41,613 bases of DNA from positions 1 through 41,613 of the forward strand of contig MU405420.1 in assembly GCA_022836615.1 (NCBI GenBank), written 5' to 3'. Under the pieces are notes generated by a model. It ran no database searches, had not been told where the DNA came from, and saw nothing but the letters and a program-made list of their open reading frames with translations. The position numbers were made by a program, and so were the translations under genes. This DNA is from Annulohypoxylon bovei var. microspora (Eukaryota > Ascomycota > Sordariomycetes > Xylariales > Hypoxylaceae). Below, piece by piece: positions 13,159-22,696 of the stretch. Numbering within the stretch: position 1 is the first letter of the stretch; every line of letters starts with the position of its first letter.

Positions 13159-15705
13159 TTATCGCGCGCGGGTTCTCGATTCGCTTGCTTCTTCTCCTAG
13201 CTTCGCGAGCGCTGACTCGTAAGTAGCTACTTTCTTCTCAAATGCATCCTCTTTCTCTTCGGTTATCCTGATGCGCTCTACCTTCCCATTCCTCTGAATG
13301 GTGGTCTCGCTGGCTACTTCGTTCCAGAACCATCTTCCCTCCCGATTCGTAAAGAGCGTCCAGGCCTTCCCTGTCTTCCCAGCTCGGGCAGTACGGCCTA
13401 CTCTGTGGACATATGAAGCCACACTTGACGGTACATCGTAGTTGATGACATGATCCAGAGACGGCAGGTCTATTCCGCGAGCGACGAGGTCAGATGCTAC
13501 AAGGATGCGTAATTTCCTAGCTAGGAATGATTGGATAGTACGTCTTCGAGTTGCATATTGTGTTGTAGAGGTAACTGTGCCGGTAAGGGTACCAAATCTT
13601 GGTGAAAGTAGTGATAGGAGACGTGACAGACGGAGAGCTGTTTCATTCGACTTTGTGAAAATTAATACACTAGGCAAATCTCCTCTCGCGAATGTGGCCC
13701 CAGACGGCCTGAATGTTTCCGATTCCGAGTCTGACTCGGAGTCAGAACCAGATGATGAAGTATCATCATCAGAAAGGTCTTGTCTAGGTTTGTCAGAATT
13801 GGGTTGCCCTAGTATGTGGTCGCTTTGAAGCAAGTCCAGGAGGAAGAGTGGTTTGAGGTTAGGATCGCTGACTTTTAGAGCAGCTTCTTCGAGTAATTCG
13901 GGGAGCGCAAGCTCAGCCTTGCTTAGTGTAGGCTCCGGTTCGTCAGCAACTCCAGATCCTTCAAGCATAACTAGTTTTGGCCAACGAAGTTTTAGTCCTT
14001 CTAAACGATCGAGATCTCGTGTCATTGTGGCACTAAGAACAACCTTCCGAACCCCCGACAGGTTAGACTGCTTGTGATTTCGAGAACCCATATCGTCGGA
14101 CTGCAGCCGTGGCATAACCATATTTAACCATTGCTGAAAGTTCTGGCCTAGTAGTTTATCGGCTTCGTCGACAACGAGCCAACGAACAAAATCCAACGTG
14201 AATCCAGGGGTGCCTTTGATATGTTCCACAAGCCTTCCGGGTGTGCAGATAAGTATATCGACTTTGGAATTATAGGAAATTACGTGATCAGGTAATGTTG
14301 GGATCTTGTCCTCCTTCTTTTGAATCGCTGCTTTCTCTTCGTCGTCAGTGTTGTAACCCCCGTCGCTGTCCTCACCGGAACCATATCCACTCTCGGAAGC
14401 TAAACGTTTTCTGCGTCTAGCATAAGCCTCGGGGTCGTATTTCTCCTCCCTTTCAACAAGAGTAGCCTGCTCTTTATCTAGCGATTGGCTTCCCATTGCA
14501 ATTCCAATTCGAACTCTTCTCTTCGAACCGTCCAGAGAAAATATTCCTGCACATTGTTCGCAAACTTGCTGAACTTGTCTGACAAGCTCGCGAGTTGGGA
14601 GAACGATCACAGCACGTAATCTTGTTAGATGGCGATTGCCTTGGCTAAGATCTCGTATTATAGGAAGGGTGTAAGCTAGAGTCTTCCCTGAGCCCGTTGC
14701 GGCCGATACCAAGACATCCCCGTGCATTGTCTTGTCATGGTGAGGGAGAAGAAGGGGTATGACAGCGGTTTGTATAGCAAATGCTTGTTTATATCCGTTA
14801 GCAGCCAGCTTTTCTGCCACTTCAGGGGTGATTCCCAGTTCTGGAGAGAGCCCGAACTCGGTAAATGGCGCGATAGATTGCGGGGAAACACGAATTGGCT
14901 TCGCTAGCCATGGCGGCAAGGTTTCATAAGCTGGTTTCGTCGCATCGGGAATGACCGGTTTCGGTTGGGGCAACGGCTGAAGTCCATGAACTTCAGGCAC
15001 TTCTTCATCCACGTCCATAGCAGCGTCAGGTTTGACGTCTGTACCATCATCGCCGTCAGATGCATCTCGCATCTCCGCATCCTCCTGTTGCTCTGCTGCG
15101 GTTTGCGGCTCAGGAGCTCGTATCGACTTCGCGGCCTTTTTAAGCACTGATTGATGCCGTATTGGGGCTCCTTTCTCAACTTCGGCCGACACTTCAGATT
15201 CATTCTTCCTTTTCGTTTTCTTCTTGCTTTTCTTTTCTTTCTTAATCTGGTCAACCGATTGGGGAGGGTTCTCAGGCACTGATTCCTCAACTACTTCCTC
15301 TCCCGATGCGCCTAATTCTACAGAAATATCGGCGTTGCTTGGCGCATCTTGAGCGACATTCTCATCGCTTAGTCCATCCAAATTTTCCGTGCTGGGTATT
15401 ATCTCCTTCTTAGATTTTTTAGATTTTTTAGGCTTCTTTTGCGACTCGTTAGCGACATCATCGTCCTCTGACAACCTGGCCTTCTTAGCAGGTGGTTCGT
15501 TGTTATTATCATTCTCATCGAAGTGGACATGATGAGACGGTGCACGATGATTGGATTGGCCATTAGTCGGTTTCGAAGGTGGAACATATCTAGCATATGC
15601 GGTAGGTTGCGAGTTCACTGAGGGATTCGATGTTGTCTCTGCAACATATTGTGGTTCTGGACTCTTCGCAGCCCCCTTTGGAGGTGGCACATATCGTGCA
15701 TACAT
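13159..15705 (-). CDS. DBP6: ATP-dependent DEAD-box RNA helicase, DBP6/DDX51 family
   Basis: This intronless frame of 848 residues starts at an ATG (15703-15705). All DEAD-box motifs are visible in order: a Q-motif region with GYKQAFAIQ (304-312), motif I AATGSGKT (335-342), PTRELV (370-375), TPGRLVE (488-494), VDEAD (512-516), SAT (558-560), ASDLVARGID (737-746) and YVHRVGRTAR (765-774). The N-terminal 260 residues are low-complexity, with two copies of YARYVPP (2-8 and 37-43) and lysine-rich nuclear-type stretches. Acidic serine-rich inserts lie near 438-456 and 646-664; inserts of this kind between helicase motifs, together with YARYVPP, are typical of fungal Dbp6. The yeast protein acts in the nucleolus in early 60S ribosomal subunit assembly. 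The gene is divergent from GPI3 across about 590 bp. Assignment to Dbp6 rests on overall architecture; the DEAD-box call is certain. Confidence 0.93.
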   Translation of the reverse strand: MYARYVPPPKGAAKSPEPQYVAETTSNPSVNSQPTAYARYVPPSKPTNGQSNHRAPSHHVHFDENDNNNEPPAKKARLSEDDDVANESQKKPKKSKKSKKEIIPSTENLDGLSDENVAQDAPSNADISVELGASGEEVVEESVPENPPQSVDQIKKEKKSKKKTKRKNESEVSAEVEKGAPIRHQSVLKKAAKSIRAPEPQTAAEQQEDAEMRDASDGDDGTDVKPDAAMDVDEEVPEVHGLQPLPQPKPVIPDATKPAYETLPPWLAKPIRVSPQSIAPFTEFGLSPELGITPEVAEKLAANGYKQAFAIQTAVIPLLLPHHDKTMHGDVLVSAATGSGKTLAYTLPIIRDLSQGNRHLTRLRAVIVLPTRELVRQVQQVCEQCAGIFSLDGSKRRVRIGIAMGSQSLDKEQATLVEREEKYDPEAYARRRKRLASESGYGSGEDSDGGYNTDDEEKAAIQKKEDKIPTLPDHVISYNSKVDILICTPGRLVEHIKGTPGFTLDFVRWLVVDEADKLLGQNFQQWLNMVMPRLQSDDMGSRNHKQSNLSGVRKVVLSATMTRDLDRLEGLKLRWPKLVMLEGSGVADEPEPTLSKAELALPELLEEAALKVSDPNLKPLFLLDLLQSDHILGQPNSDKPRQDLSDDDTSSSGSDSESDSESETFRPSGATFARGDLPSVLIFTKSNETALRLSRLLSLLSPRFGTLTGTVTSTTQYATRRRTIQSFLARKLRILVASDLVARGIDLPSLDHVINYDVPSSVASYVHRVGRTARAGKTGKAWTLFTNREGRWFWNEVASETTIQRNGKVERIRITEEKEDAFEKKVATYESALAKLGEEASESRTRAR

Positions 15706-16293
15706 TGTCGCAATTAGTGACGCCTGAGGATGTAAAGTTTAGATGGCGCTGGAGCTTCCGTTTTTTAGTATACTGCTAGGTAATTCTACCGCCACATAAA
15801 ATTTGACCGCCTTCCCAATCTGTCATTATCTCTTATCACACCCGTTATCGATACCAACCAAGTACCAAGGTAACGATGCTCATGCCACTTAAATCCGCCC
15901 TCAGACACCAATCCATTAACATCATCCATTGCGACAACATGAATTGAGATGTATTATCTAATTAGATGAAACCTCTCAGTTCTTATAGAGCTGCGCAAGA
16001 CTCAATTATATTCTTGGAGTGGATTAGAAACACGAATACTTATTTTGATCAACATAATGGCATCAAGAGTTGAGCACTAATGATAGCTTTCGTGTTCTTT
16101 GGCCAATCCACTAGAACACGTTTACGCTTAACGCCCCTATTCGACTATTGACTACAATAGTAGTTATAGCAACGAAACTATAGCGACGAAACACAAGCCC
16201 AATTCCACCAATATAAATTCACCGTGGGCGCTGTTGCCAATTCTTGAATATGACTCGAATTTTGCCGAAATATTGCGCCCATCACCCAACACG
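15706..16293. promoter_or_regulatory. Shared divergent promoter region, DBP6 / GPI3
   Basis: These 588 bp separate two divergent start codons, so they must hold both promoters and 5' leaders. A near-perfect tandem duplication of 14 bp sits about 100 bp upstream of the GPI3 ATG: TATAGCAACGAAAC (16165-16178) followed at once by TATAGCGACGAAAC (16179-16192). Whether it binds a factor is unknown. An in-frame non-ATG extension of GPI3 (from a TTG at 16234) lies in the region but is not needed to explain the gene. Confidence 0.55.
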
Positions 16294-17792
16294 ATGCCGC
16301 ACCGAACGTATAACATTGCTATGGTTAGCGACTTCTTCTTTCCCCAGCCAGGAGGGATCGAGAGTCACATCTACCAACTTGCGACCAAGCTAGTCGACCG
16401 AGGACACAAGGTCATCGTCATCACTCACGCCTACGACGACCGGAAAGGGGTTCGCTACCTGACCAACGGCATCAAGGTCTATCACGTTCCATTCGCTGTC
16501 ATATATCGATCTGCTACCTTTCCGACCGTCTTCTCGTTCTTTCCCCTTTTCCGAAATATCGTGCTTCGGGAACAAATCGAGATCGTTCACGGCCATGCCA
16601 GTTTGAGTAGTCTCTGCCAGGAGGCTATGCTGCACGCTAGAACGATGGGACTGAGAACCGTCTTTACCGACCATTCGCTATTTGGCTTCGCTGATGCGGC
16701 AAGCATCTTGACTAATAAGCTGTTGAAGTTCACGCTCAGCGACGTAGACCACGTTATATGCGTCAGTAATACATGGTATGTTATACAGTATACTACCTCC
16801 TTCATATGAATATTCGCGCTTACACGTCTTAAAGCAAGGAAAACACAGTCCTTAGAGCAGCCCTAGACCCTCTCATGGTCTCCGTAATCCCTAACGCCGT
16901 CGTCTCCGAGAATTTCAAGCCTCTTCCTCGTCCAGATTCGAGCAATATGTCATACGTCCAGCACCCGCTACCAGCACATCCCCTTGGACCCAACGATACC
17001 CTCACGATCGTGGTTATTAGCCGCCTTTTCTACAACAAGGGGACAGATCTGCTTACAGCTGCCATCCCTCGAATCCTCGAGAACCACCCAAACACCCGTT
17101 TCATTATCGCTGGTTCTGGACCCAAGGCGATCGAGCTAGAACAGATGATCGAGCAGAACGTCCTACAGGACAAGATCGATATGCTGGGGCCAGTCCGGCA
17201 CGAGAAGGTGCGAGACGTGATGGTACAGGGACATATCTATCTACACCCCAGTCTAACAGAGGCTTTCGGCACCGTCATCGTCGAAGCCGCCAGCTGCGGG
17301 CTGTACGTCGTGTGCACGGCCGTAGGCGGCATCCCCGAGGTGCTCCCGTCGCACATGACGGTGTTCGCGCAGCCCGAGGAGGACGACCTAGTCGCAGCGA
17401 CAGGAAGGGCGATCGCGGCGCTCCGCGCGAATAAGGTGCGCACGGAGAAGTTCCACGAGCAGGTCAAGTCCATGTACTCGTGGACCAACGTGGCCAAGCG
17501 CACCGAGCGCGTGTACCGCGGCATCTCGGGCGACATCGGCGAGGCCGAGTTCTACGGCTTCGACGTCGGCCACGACCCGCACTGGCACGCCACGCGCGGC
17601 CGCAACTTCGCCCTGATCGACCGCCTGAAGCGGTACTACGGCTGCGGCGTCTGGGCCGGCAAGCTGTTCTGCCTGTGCGTTATCATCGACTACCTGATCT
17701 TCGTCTTCTGCGAGTGGTACTGGCCCAGGGATCAGATCGACGTCGCGAGGGACTGGCCGAGGAAGCACTTTGCCGGTGATGATGATGATTAG
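16294..17792 (+). CDS. GPI3: GPI-GlcNAc transferase catalytic subunit (PIG-A/GPI3), one intron
   Basis: The catalytic subunit transfers GlcNAc from UDP-GlcNAc to phosphatidylinositol at the ER, the first step of GPI-anchor synthesis. Exon 1 is 16294-16775 and exon 2 is 16835-17792. The 59-nt intron (GTATGT...AAAG) rejoins a Cys codon so that NTCKENTVLRAALDP, the family block, reads through. The product is 479 residues. The start is the first in-frame ATG, giving MPHRTYNIAMVSDFFFPQPG, as in relatives. The GT4 signature E-x7-E is at about 303 and 311 (EAFGTVIVE). A hydrophobic segment near 437-457 followed by a short polar tail ending DDDD is the expected C-terminal ER membrane anchor. The 3' half is markedly more GC-rich than exon 1. 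The stop codon lies in a (TTAGG)3 run. Start and splice sites are inferred by frame and homology. Confidence 0.93.
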
Positions 17793-18157
17793 GTTAGGTT
17801 AGGTTTATGATGGGTTAAAAAGCACATGGAGGTATGAGGCGTGTGGCGTTATAGTGAGATACTTCCGTATGCCTAAATAGAAGGCGTGGCGAGCTCCATT
17901 GCATATATGCATCTGTTACTTCGCCAGTGCTAGTCATAGCGAGTACTAAGTAAAGAGTCACGTACGGATATGAAATCCATGTTCCATCGTAAAATTATTC
18001 GGTTTGAGCATTAGTTAAGATATCTCGCTTTCTATGCTCATATTATGTAAGACACCATAAGGTATGCTATTTGGTTAAACAATTCAGACGGCCAAAACTA
18101 AACGTTGAGTCTTGAAGTCTTGAATTATGCACGTTCCACCTCCATAGTCATGCTATC
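17793..18157. other. Intergenic; (TTAGG)3 run at GPI3 stop
   Basis: Three TTAGG units (17789-17803) overlap the GPI3 stop codon. This is too short and isolated to be telomeric. I see nothing else; the stretch presumably holds the GPI3 3' UTR. Confidence 0.4.
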
Positions 18158-18367
18158 CTATAGGGATATATATCCAAGGCTGTCGATCGAGTATTCTAAC
18201 CCGAAAAGAAGCGTGAAGTCGAAGTCCTGTCCGGCTAGGGGAGGCACGGCTGCGGTACTAGCGTGACTAAGGGCTAAGATGGACGTCACGAGGAGCGCTG
18301 ATGCATTAGAGACAAACATCTTGAAATGGGGAATACGTTTTTGTTCGCTACTGGTGAGATTCACCAT
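18158..18367 (-). CDS. Possible small secreted protein (hypothetical)
   Basis: This is a 69-codon frame from an ATG at 18367. A second ATG at 18319 (codon 17) gives a 53-residue product that begins like a signal peptide: a short start, then the hydrophobic run ALLVTSILALSHA, with a plausible signal-peptidase site near STA-AVPP. The predicted mature part is only about 30 residues (PLAGQDFDFTLLFGLEYSID...) and has no cysteines. It could be a real microprotein, the first exon of a spliced secreted protein, or the 5' remnant of a broken one. I found no convincing second exon downstream. The low confidence reflects its short length and lack of family match. Confidence 0.3.
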   Translation of the reverse strand: MVNLTSSEQKRIPHFKMFVSNASALLVTSILALSHASTAAVPPLAGQDFDFTLLFGLEYSIDSLGYISL

Positions 18368-18509
18368 AGCTTATTGAGTTTTCCACTCGACCATAATTCC
18401 GGCATCATCCTACGGGTGTGGTGTGTCTACTTGGGTATACCTATAAGGCAGCATCCCACACGATTGCCCTACATCCATGCATATGTACCTATCTCGTGAG
18501 CCAACATGA

Positions 18510-18839
18510 GGTTACATCCGTTTCCAGCTGGATCCGAACTGGGCGAACATCTTGTTCTATCTCAGGAATACTCAAAATCTACTGGACAGCATCTACGGCG
18601 CAGAAGGTGAGAGATTCTGGGCGGACGTATTTGGTATGGTCCCTGCCAAGCCCATCAATCTGTCTATGGGTGCTCGGATGGGTTAATCTTGGCAAGATGT
18701 AGGCCAGGATGGTATGATAAGCAACATCGTCAATCGTAGAAAACGGGATGACCCGACCGAGGCGACGGGTCTGTCTGGGCAAGCTACGGAGCGTTTAAGT
18801 GTCGATCATGTTGAAGGCAATTGTCGGATAAACCACTAG
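18510..18839 (+). pseudogene. Decayed coding fragment with one in-frame TAA
   Basis: One plus-strand frame is open across 18510-18839 apart from a single stop, TAA at 18684-18686. Upstream of the stop it reads like protein, with few rare residues and a C/G-leaning third base (FQLDPNWANILFYLRNTQNL, then GERFWADVFGMVPAKPI). After the stop it continues for about 50 codons (SWQDVGQDGMISNIVNRRKR) to TAG at 18837. A C-to-T change in CAA (CpA to TpA, the RIP context) would explain the internal stop. There is no start codon in frame and a stop lies just upstream at 18507, so this would be an exon or a truncated piece. I cannot name the family. Overlapping frames on the other strand look worse. Confidence 0.35.
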
Positions 18840-20004
18840 ACCAAAAGGAAGGTATTATTATGAAGTCATAATCTTATCTTATATCTGACAGCAATGAGCT
18901 AAAATTCATCGCCAACTTATTTTCATTGCATTTCTTGGCGTGCATAAAAGTCAATGCAGCTGGCAAACAGCTGCTAAGACTTCCGGCTCAACCACGTGAT
19001 TGTGCTAGTCGACGAACCGTACACATAAATAAATAGATAAATAGATAAAATTTTATCACCCAAGTGGCACTTTTCCTTCTCCCACAACAACACCAACGTT
19101 TGAAACACCTGCAACAATAACAAGTCGACCCTTCAAAGTATTCAATTCACATGTACTGAAAACTAGCCCATTTTCTAATAGATTGTCAATCACAATATGT
19201 ATATTGTATAGGTATACTCGAGGTTAGTTACTTTCGTCTTTGATTGTTATTTTTTCCTGTGATGATCATTCGATAAGATGAGTGGATCCTAAAGCTAAGT
19301 GCTGGGATACCGCATGATATCAAAGCTGATGTATCTGAGGATTCTTCATATGAAGTTCAACTTGTGTTACTTATAAATGTATCACTTTACTAATATATAC
19401 AAATATAGTTACTCACCTAGCTGGGTACTCGGCATTGTACTTGGGTATCTATGGGGATAATATCACAGGACAATGTCCCGTACTTAAACCTGAAAGGTCA
19501 TCTATATATATGAATACTATTAATCAATATAAGATATCAACGATTCTCTCCGTCAAGGGTCTCACATTTCGCTTATTAGCCTCCGAGGAAACGTGCAACT
19601 TTGAAACAAGTTTCTCGTCTCAATTACAATAGAGCCAATATACAACATGCATCACAGTGAAACCGACAATTTAATATAAGATTCCGAGCTGTTAGAAGAT
19701 GTAGCGTGTCAACGGGCGGGTTCCGAGTGGCTCGTTAACATAGTGGCTTGCCGGTAACGTCGGCTCATCACATTTGCATAGAGCCGCGTCTGTACATCAC
19801 AAACAATGACACAGAACACTTCATCTGGAACAATCAAATATCTCGAAGGCTGGTTCCTTAATATATTTACAGCATTCTATCCCTAGTGGTTTCATTAAGA
19901 AGTACAAATTAGTTCTCAACCCGAGTTGAAATTAATATGTATATTGTCTAATATGCATCGATCCCCAAAGGATGGACACCGCTGCTGACCGGCTCGTCCC
20001 TCCG
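18840..20004. other. Intergenic, no gene recognised
   Basis: This stretch is moderately AT-rich with scattered microsatellite-like pieces (a TAAATAGA/TAAATAAATAG run near 19025-19050). The one frame above 60 codons (19435-19632) has no recognisable features. It includes the presumed 3' flank of the CBM9-like gene. Confidence 0.45.
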
Positions 20005-20679
20005 TTAGACGAAAGACACTCGGCCGAAGAAGGGCGTCATGTGGAAATTGGACTCGTTTGTCGGGTTCCACGCGCCAAGAAGCTGATCCGGGAACGTATC
20101 CGGTGACACAACAGTGCGGAAGAAGTTCATCCTCCAGTCTGTTCCCGCTGCCTGACCATCGTCCACGTTGAAAAGTCCTAGAGGAATCGTGGCGGAGGAC
20201 ACCCATGTCTGCGCCTCTTTGTCTAGTGTCGTCTCTGCTGTCAACCCGTCGACCAGGGGTTGGGTCAGATAGGAGGTGTCTAACGGCGCACTGGCTGCGC
20301 GCACTTTCGACTTGTTGTATATCCAAGCCTGGAAAGTAACGTTGTTCGGCGAAACTTCGAATTCCAGGTACGTCTGCGGGTCGTTGGTCCCGCGGTACAC
20401 GAAACCCTCCATAACCTCATACGCCCAAATGGGGTCGTTGGTCGTCAGACTTTCGTTGAAGTAATAGTTTGTCTCCTCAAACGCTGTAAAAGTGATATGG
20501 ATTGAAGTGTCGTCGTAGCAGACATCAACCTGCGTTTTTGGAAAGGCGGCCTTGTCAGGCACCGACTTGTCGTACTGAACGCTCCCCTTCCCAATCGAGC
20601 ATGCCGGCGCCGCCATGGACGGCACGCTGGTAGCGCTTACGGCGCCAGCCACGGTAAGTAGGGACCCCAAGAACTTCAT
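20005..20679 (-). CDS. Secreted CBM9-like carbohydrate-binding-fold protein
   Basis: The product is 224 residues starting at the ATG at 20679. An upstream in-frame extension to 20790 would bury the signal peptide, so I reject it. Residues 1 to about 23 form a signal peptide (MKFLGSLLTVAGAVSAT...). The rest looks like a family 9 carbohydrate-binding (CBM9/DOMON-like) beta-sandwich: an early DVCYDDTSIHITFTA strand pair, ATIPLGLF near 163-170, WRMNFFR (182-188), and the closing block GAWNPTNESNFHMTPFFG (202-219), the usual AWxPT...NFHxPxxFG end of this fold. There are sequons at N75, N113, N122 and N208. No catalytic domain is attached, so a sugar-binding extracellular role is inferred only from the fold. 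It is a stand-alone gene with long flanks. Confidence 0.75.
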   Translation of the reverse strand: MKFLGSLLTVAGAVSATSVPSMAAPACSIGKGSVQYDKSVPDKAAFPKTQVDVCYDDTSIHITFTAFEETNYYFNESLTTNDPIWAYEVMEGFVYRGTNDPQTYLEFEVSPNNVTFQAWIYNKSKVRAASAPLDTSYLTQPLVDGLTAETTLDKEAQTWVSSATIPLGLFNVDDGQAAGTDWRMNFFRTVVSPDTFPDQLLGAWNPTNESNFHMTPFFGRVSFV

Positions 20680-21259
20680 ATTGACCGAACGACTTCCACT
20701 TTTGCTCCAAATGCAATCTACTAAAGAAAGGAATAAGTTCTTAAAGAGGGGAAAGTTATCGTTGAAGTAGAGAAATAAAAAGTCTCTCATCGTGGGAGGT
20801 CACGCGTATTTCTTCTCCAAGACACAAGGTCACGCCGCAAAGGACGTTGGTGACTAATTTCCCAATATGGGCATAAATTAAATCCTTCAAATCTCCAGAA
20901 CAGGATTGCGCAGCTGTGTAACGTAGCAACTCTAAACGATTAGCCTAGCCCGGTCCAATGCGTCCCTTGTTTGCTTGGCATCTATCTCATTACCACGTTG
21001 GCGGGATTCTTGAATCTGTTGTTGCATCTTAAGCGAACCGACGCTACGGGCAAAAGTGGACTGAGGCCTACTTAATCAGCTCCCTATTACGGAGACACGA
21101 CGCAGGATTGCCGATGACTACACGAGATATCACTACCTACTACAAAGTGATAAATACCTGAGTCTGAAACAGCTGGAAATCTGGAAGATCGGTTCCTAAC
21201 TAACAGTGTCCTAACATCTTCATTGCTCTCTTCGATTTGAGTCTCAGGGATATTAGTTT
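20680..21259. other. Intergenic between CBM9-like gene and WD40 pseudogene
   Basis: This holds the promoter side of the CBM9-like gene, including an in-frame but unlikely N-terminal extension (20680-20790). I recognise nothing else. Confidence 0.4.
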
Positions 21260-22150
21260 GCCAAAGTTAATATGCCCGAAACCCACCAAATAACCAGTTT
21301 CCGCATTCAAAGTATCAGAGCCAATGCCGATGAATTTTCCGTCGGCTAGAACGATAGTTTCGAAGCGCGGGTAAAATCAACCTTGTGATTCGGCTTGCCC
21401 TCCCGCGATTCTTCGTTGCGGATGCGAATATATATATTTTGAATATACTCTTCGAATAGGATTCCGGTGCCTGACGCCAACGTTTTACCGTCGGGCGAAA
21501 GCCTATGGCGAGAACTGATGCGTCATGCTATAGCGTCCAAGTGTGCCAAGATCCCAGAGTTGTAAGAATCCGTTGTCCGATCCCGACGCAATCGTATCCC
21601 CTTTCGGAGAGAAGGTCACTGCCCGGACAGTACCGTATGACCGGGCCGCTCGGGGCCTCCCCGAGTTGTCGATTTCAGATATCTCGAGTTCCTCATGTTT
21701 CCATTTAGAAGTATTGACCTCGGTATCCTTTTTCCATAGCGATACTGCGTCTTTGTCTCCAGTAGCGAGCATGTCACTTGGTGAGAGCGCAACAGCCTGG
21801 ACTTCAGAAACAGATTCGACGGCGTTTAAAAGTTTACCATTGCTGCTATCCCACGATTTCATTATATTGTAGGAAGCTGAAACAATCAGATCGCCATCTG
21901 GCGAGCAGGTGGTATGTGAGATAGAAGCTTCAGGGCCCTCTCTTTCTGACCTTAGCTTCGCATTCTCTTTAGCAATGCCCAAAGCTGTATCTTTCCATCA
22001 TACGTTGTCCATGCAAGATACTTGCTATTTAGAGAGAAGGCAATTGTGGAGACACGATTATTATGCCCCGTTAACATCCAACTCGCAATACCCTCTGCGC
22101 CAATGAGCAGTATTGTCATGTCTTGTGCATTTGACTGGAGTTGATACGGT
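21260..22150 (-). pseudogene. Frameshifted WD40-repeat pseudogene
   Basis: The minus strand encodes consecutive WD40 repeats that change frame several times. From about 22150 one frame reads a repeat with LTGHNNRVSTIAFS...DGKIQLW, then breaks at 21978-21980, where one base is missing from an LWD codon set. The next frame (21982-21503) has TTCSPDGDLIVSAS...IMKSWD, ALSPSDMLATGDKDAVSLW and VTFSPKGDTIASGSDNGFLQLWD, and stops at 21503. A third frame carries HDASVLAIGF, a fourth SPDGKTLASGTG, and another further on has ADGKFIGIGSDTLNAETGYL. Repeats of this type form the C-terminal sensor of fungal NACHT-WD40 (HET-E/NWD-like) proteins, and the tail resembles the degenerate last blades. No NACHT or HET domain is visible upstream, so this is a truncated remnant. 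The breaks are indels, not RIP-type transitions. Confidence 0.75.
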
Positions 22151-22302
22151 AGAGCGAGAAGGATCCTTCGAACTGGCGGAAGGTGCTGAGATAGACGGAG
22201 TTGCAGAGGAATTTTTGCGGCGCCCGATATGGAGTAGTTTCTTGCGAAACCTTTGCAAAATTCGAGATATATTCTTCTATATACTCGTATATGTTACGAT
22301 AT

Positions 22303-22353
22303 ATACCACTGTAACTATATTGCTGGCAGTGGGTCCCACATCTTGCCGCAACA
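22303..22353 (+). repeat. 51-bp direct repeat, copy 1
   Basis: This copy begins ATACCACTGTA and ends GCAACA. It matches 22646-22696 over 51 positions with 8 mismatches, most of them transitions. It includes an internal inverted repeat, CCACTG...CAGTGG. It lies just upstream (minus-strand sense) of the WD40 remnant. Confidence 0.7.
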
Positions 22354-22645
22354 GTTATGAGCCCGTAAGTTTGTTTAGCGCGATGGTACAATGCATACAG
22401 CTACACCGCCTTTTCCAACAAAAACCACCCTTCCACTAGCCCCAGAGTTCGACGAAGTACGAACAGTAAGGCATACGACTAGAGGTCAGGGTTCGAGTCT
22501 TGCTCTTTGCACTTAGAGATCGCCACTGGAGCAGAGTGCTATTGAATCCAAAGAGAGCTAGCCTCTGGAGAGTGTGTTTGATAAAGAAGTAGCCCGTGAG
22601 AAGATCAACTCCTGTATAACGTCCAAGAATTGGGGGGTGTGTCAC

Positions 22646-22696
22646 ATACCACTGTAGCTGAATGGCTGGCAGTGGGCCCCACGTTTTGCTGCAACA
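22646..22696 (+). repeat. 51-bp direct repeat, copy 2
   Basis: This is the second copy, 343 bp downstream of the first and in the same orientation, with the same CCACTG...CAGTGG inverted repeat. The interval between the copies holds no gene. It contains a B-box-like GGTTCGAGTC at about 22491, but no foldable tRNA. The pair may mark a small non-autonomous element or an old segmental duplication. Confidence 0.7.

Noticed and set aside
17789..17803. (TTAGG)3 as a telomeric repeat
   Set aside because: Only three units, overlapping a stop codon and far from any contig end; fungal telomeres are usually TTAGGG.
18579..18782. 67-codon minus-strand frame
   Set aside because: It overlaps the better plus-strand remnant at 18510-18839 and shows no recognisable motif.
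20680..20790. N-terminal extension of the CBM9-like protein
   Set aside because: It would place 37 residues before a clear signal peptide, so the ATG at 20679 is the sensible start.
22460..22510. Possible tRNA (GGTTCGAGTC B-box-like sequence)
   Set aside because: The T-stem pairs poorly and no A box or acceptor stem can be formed around it.
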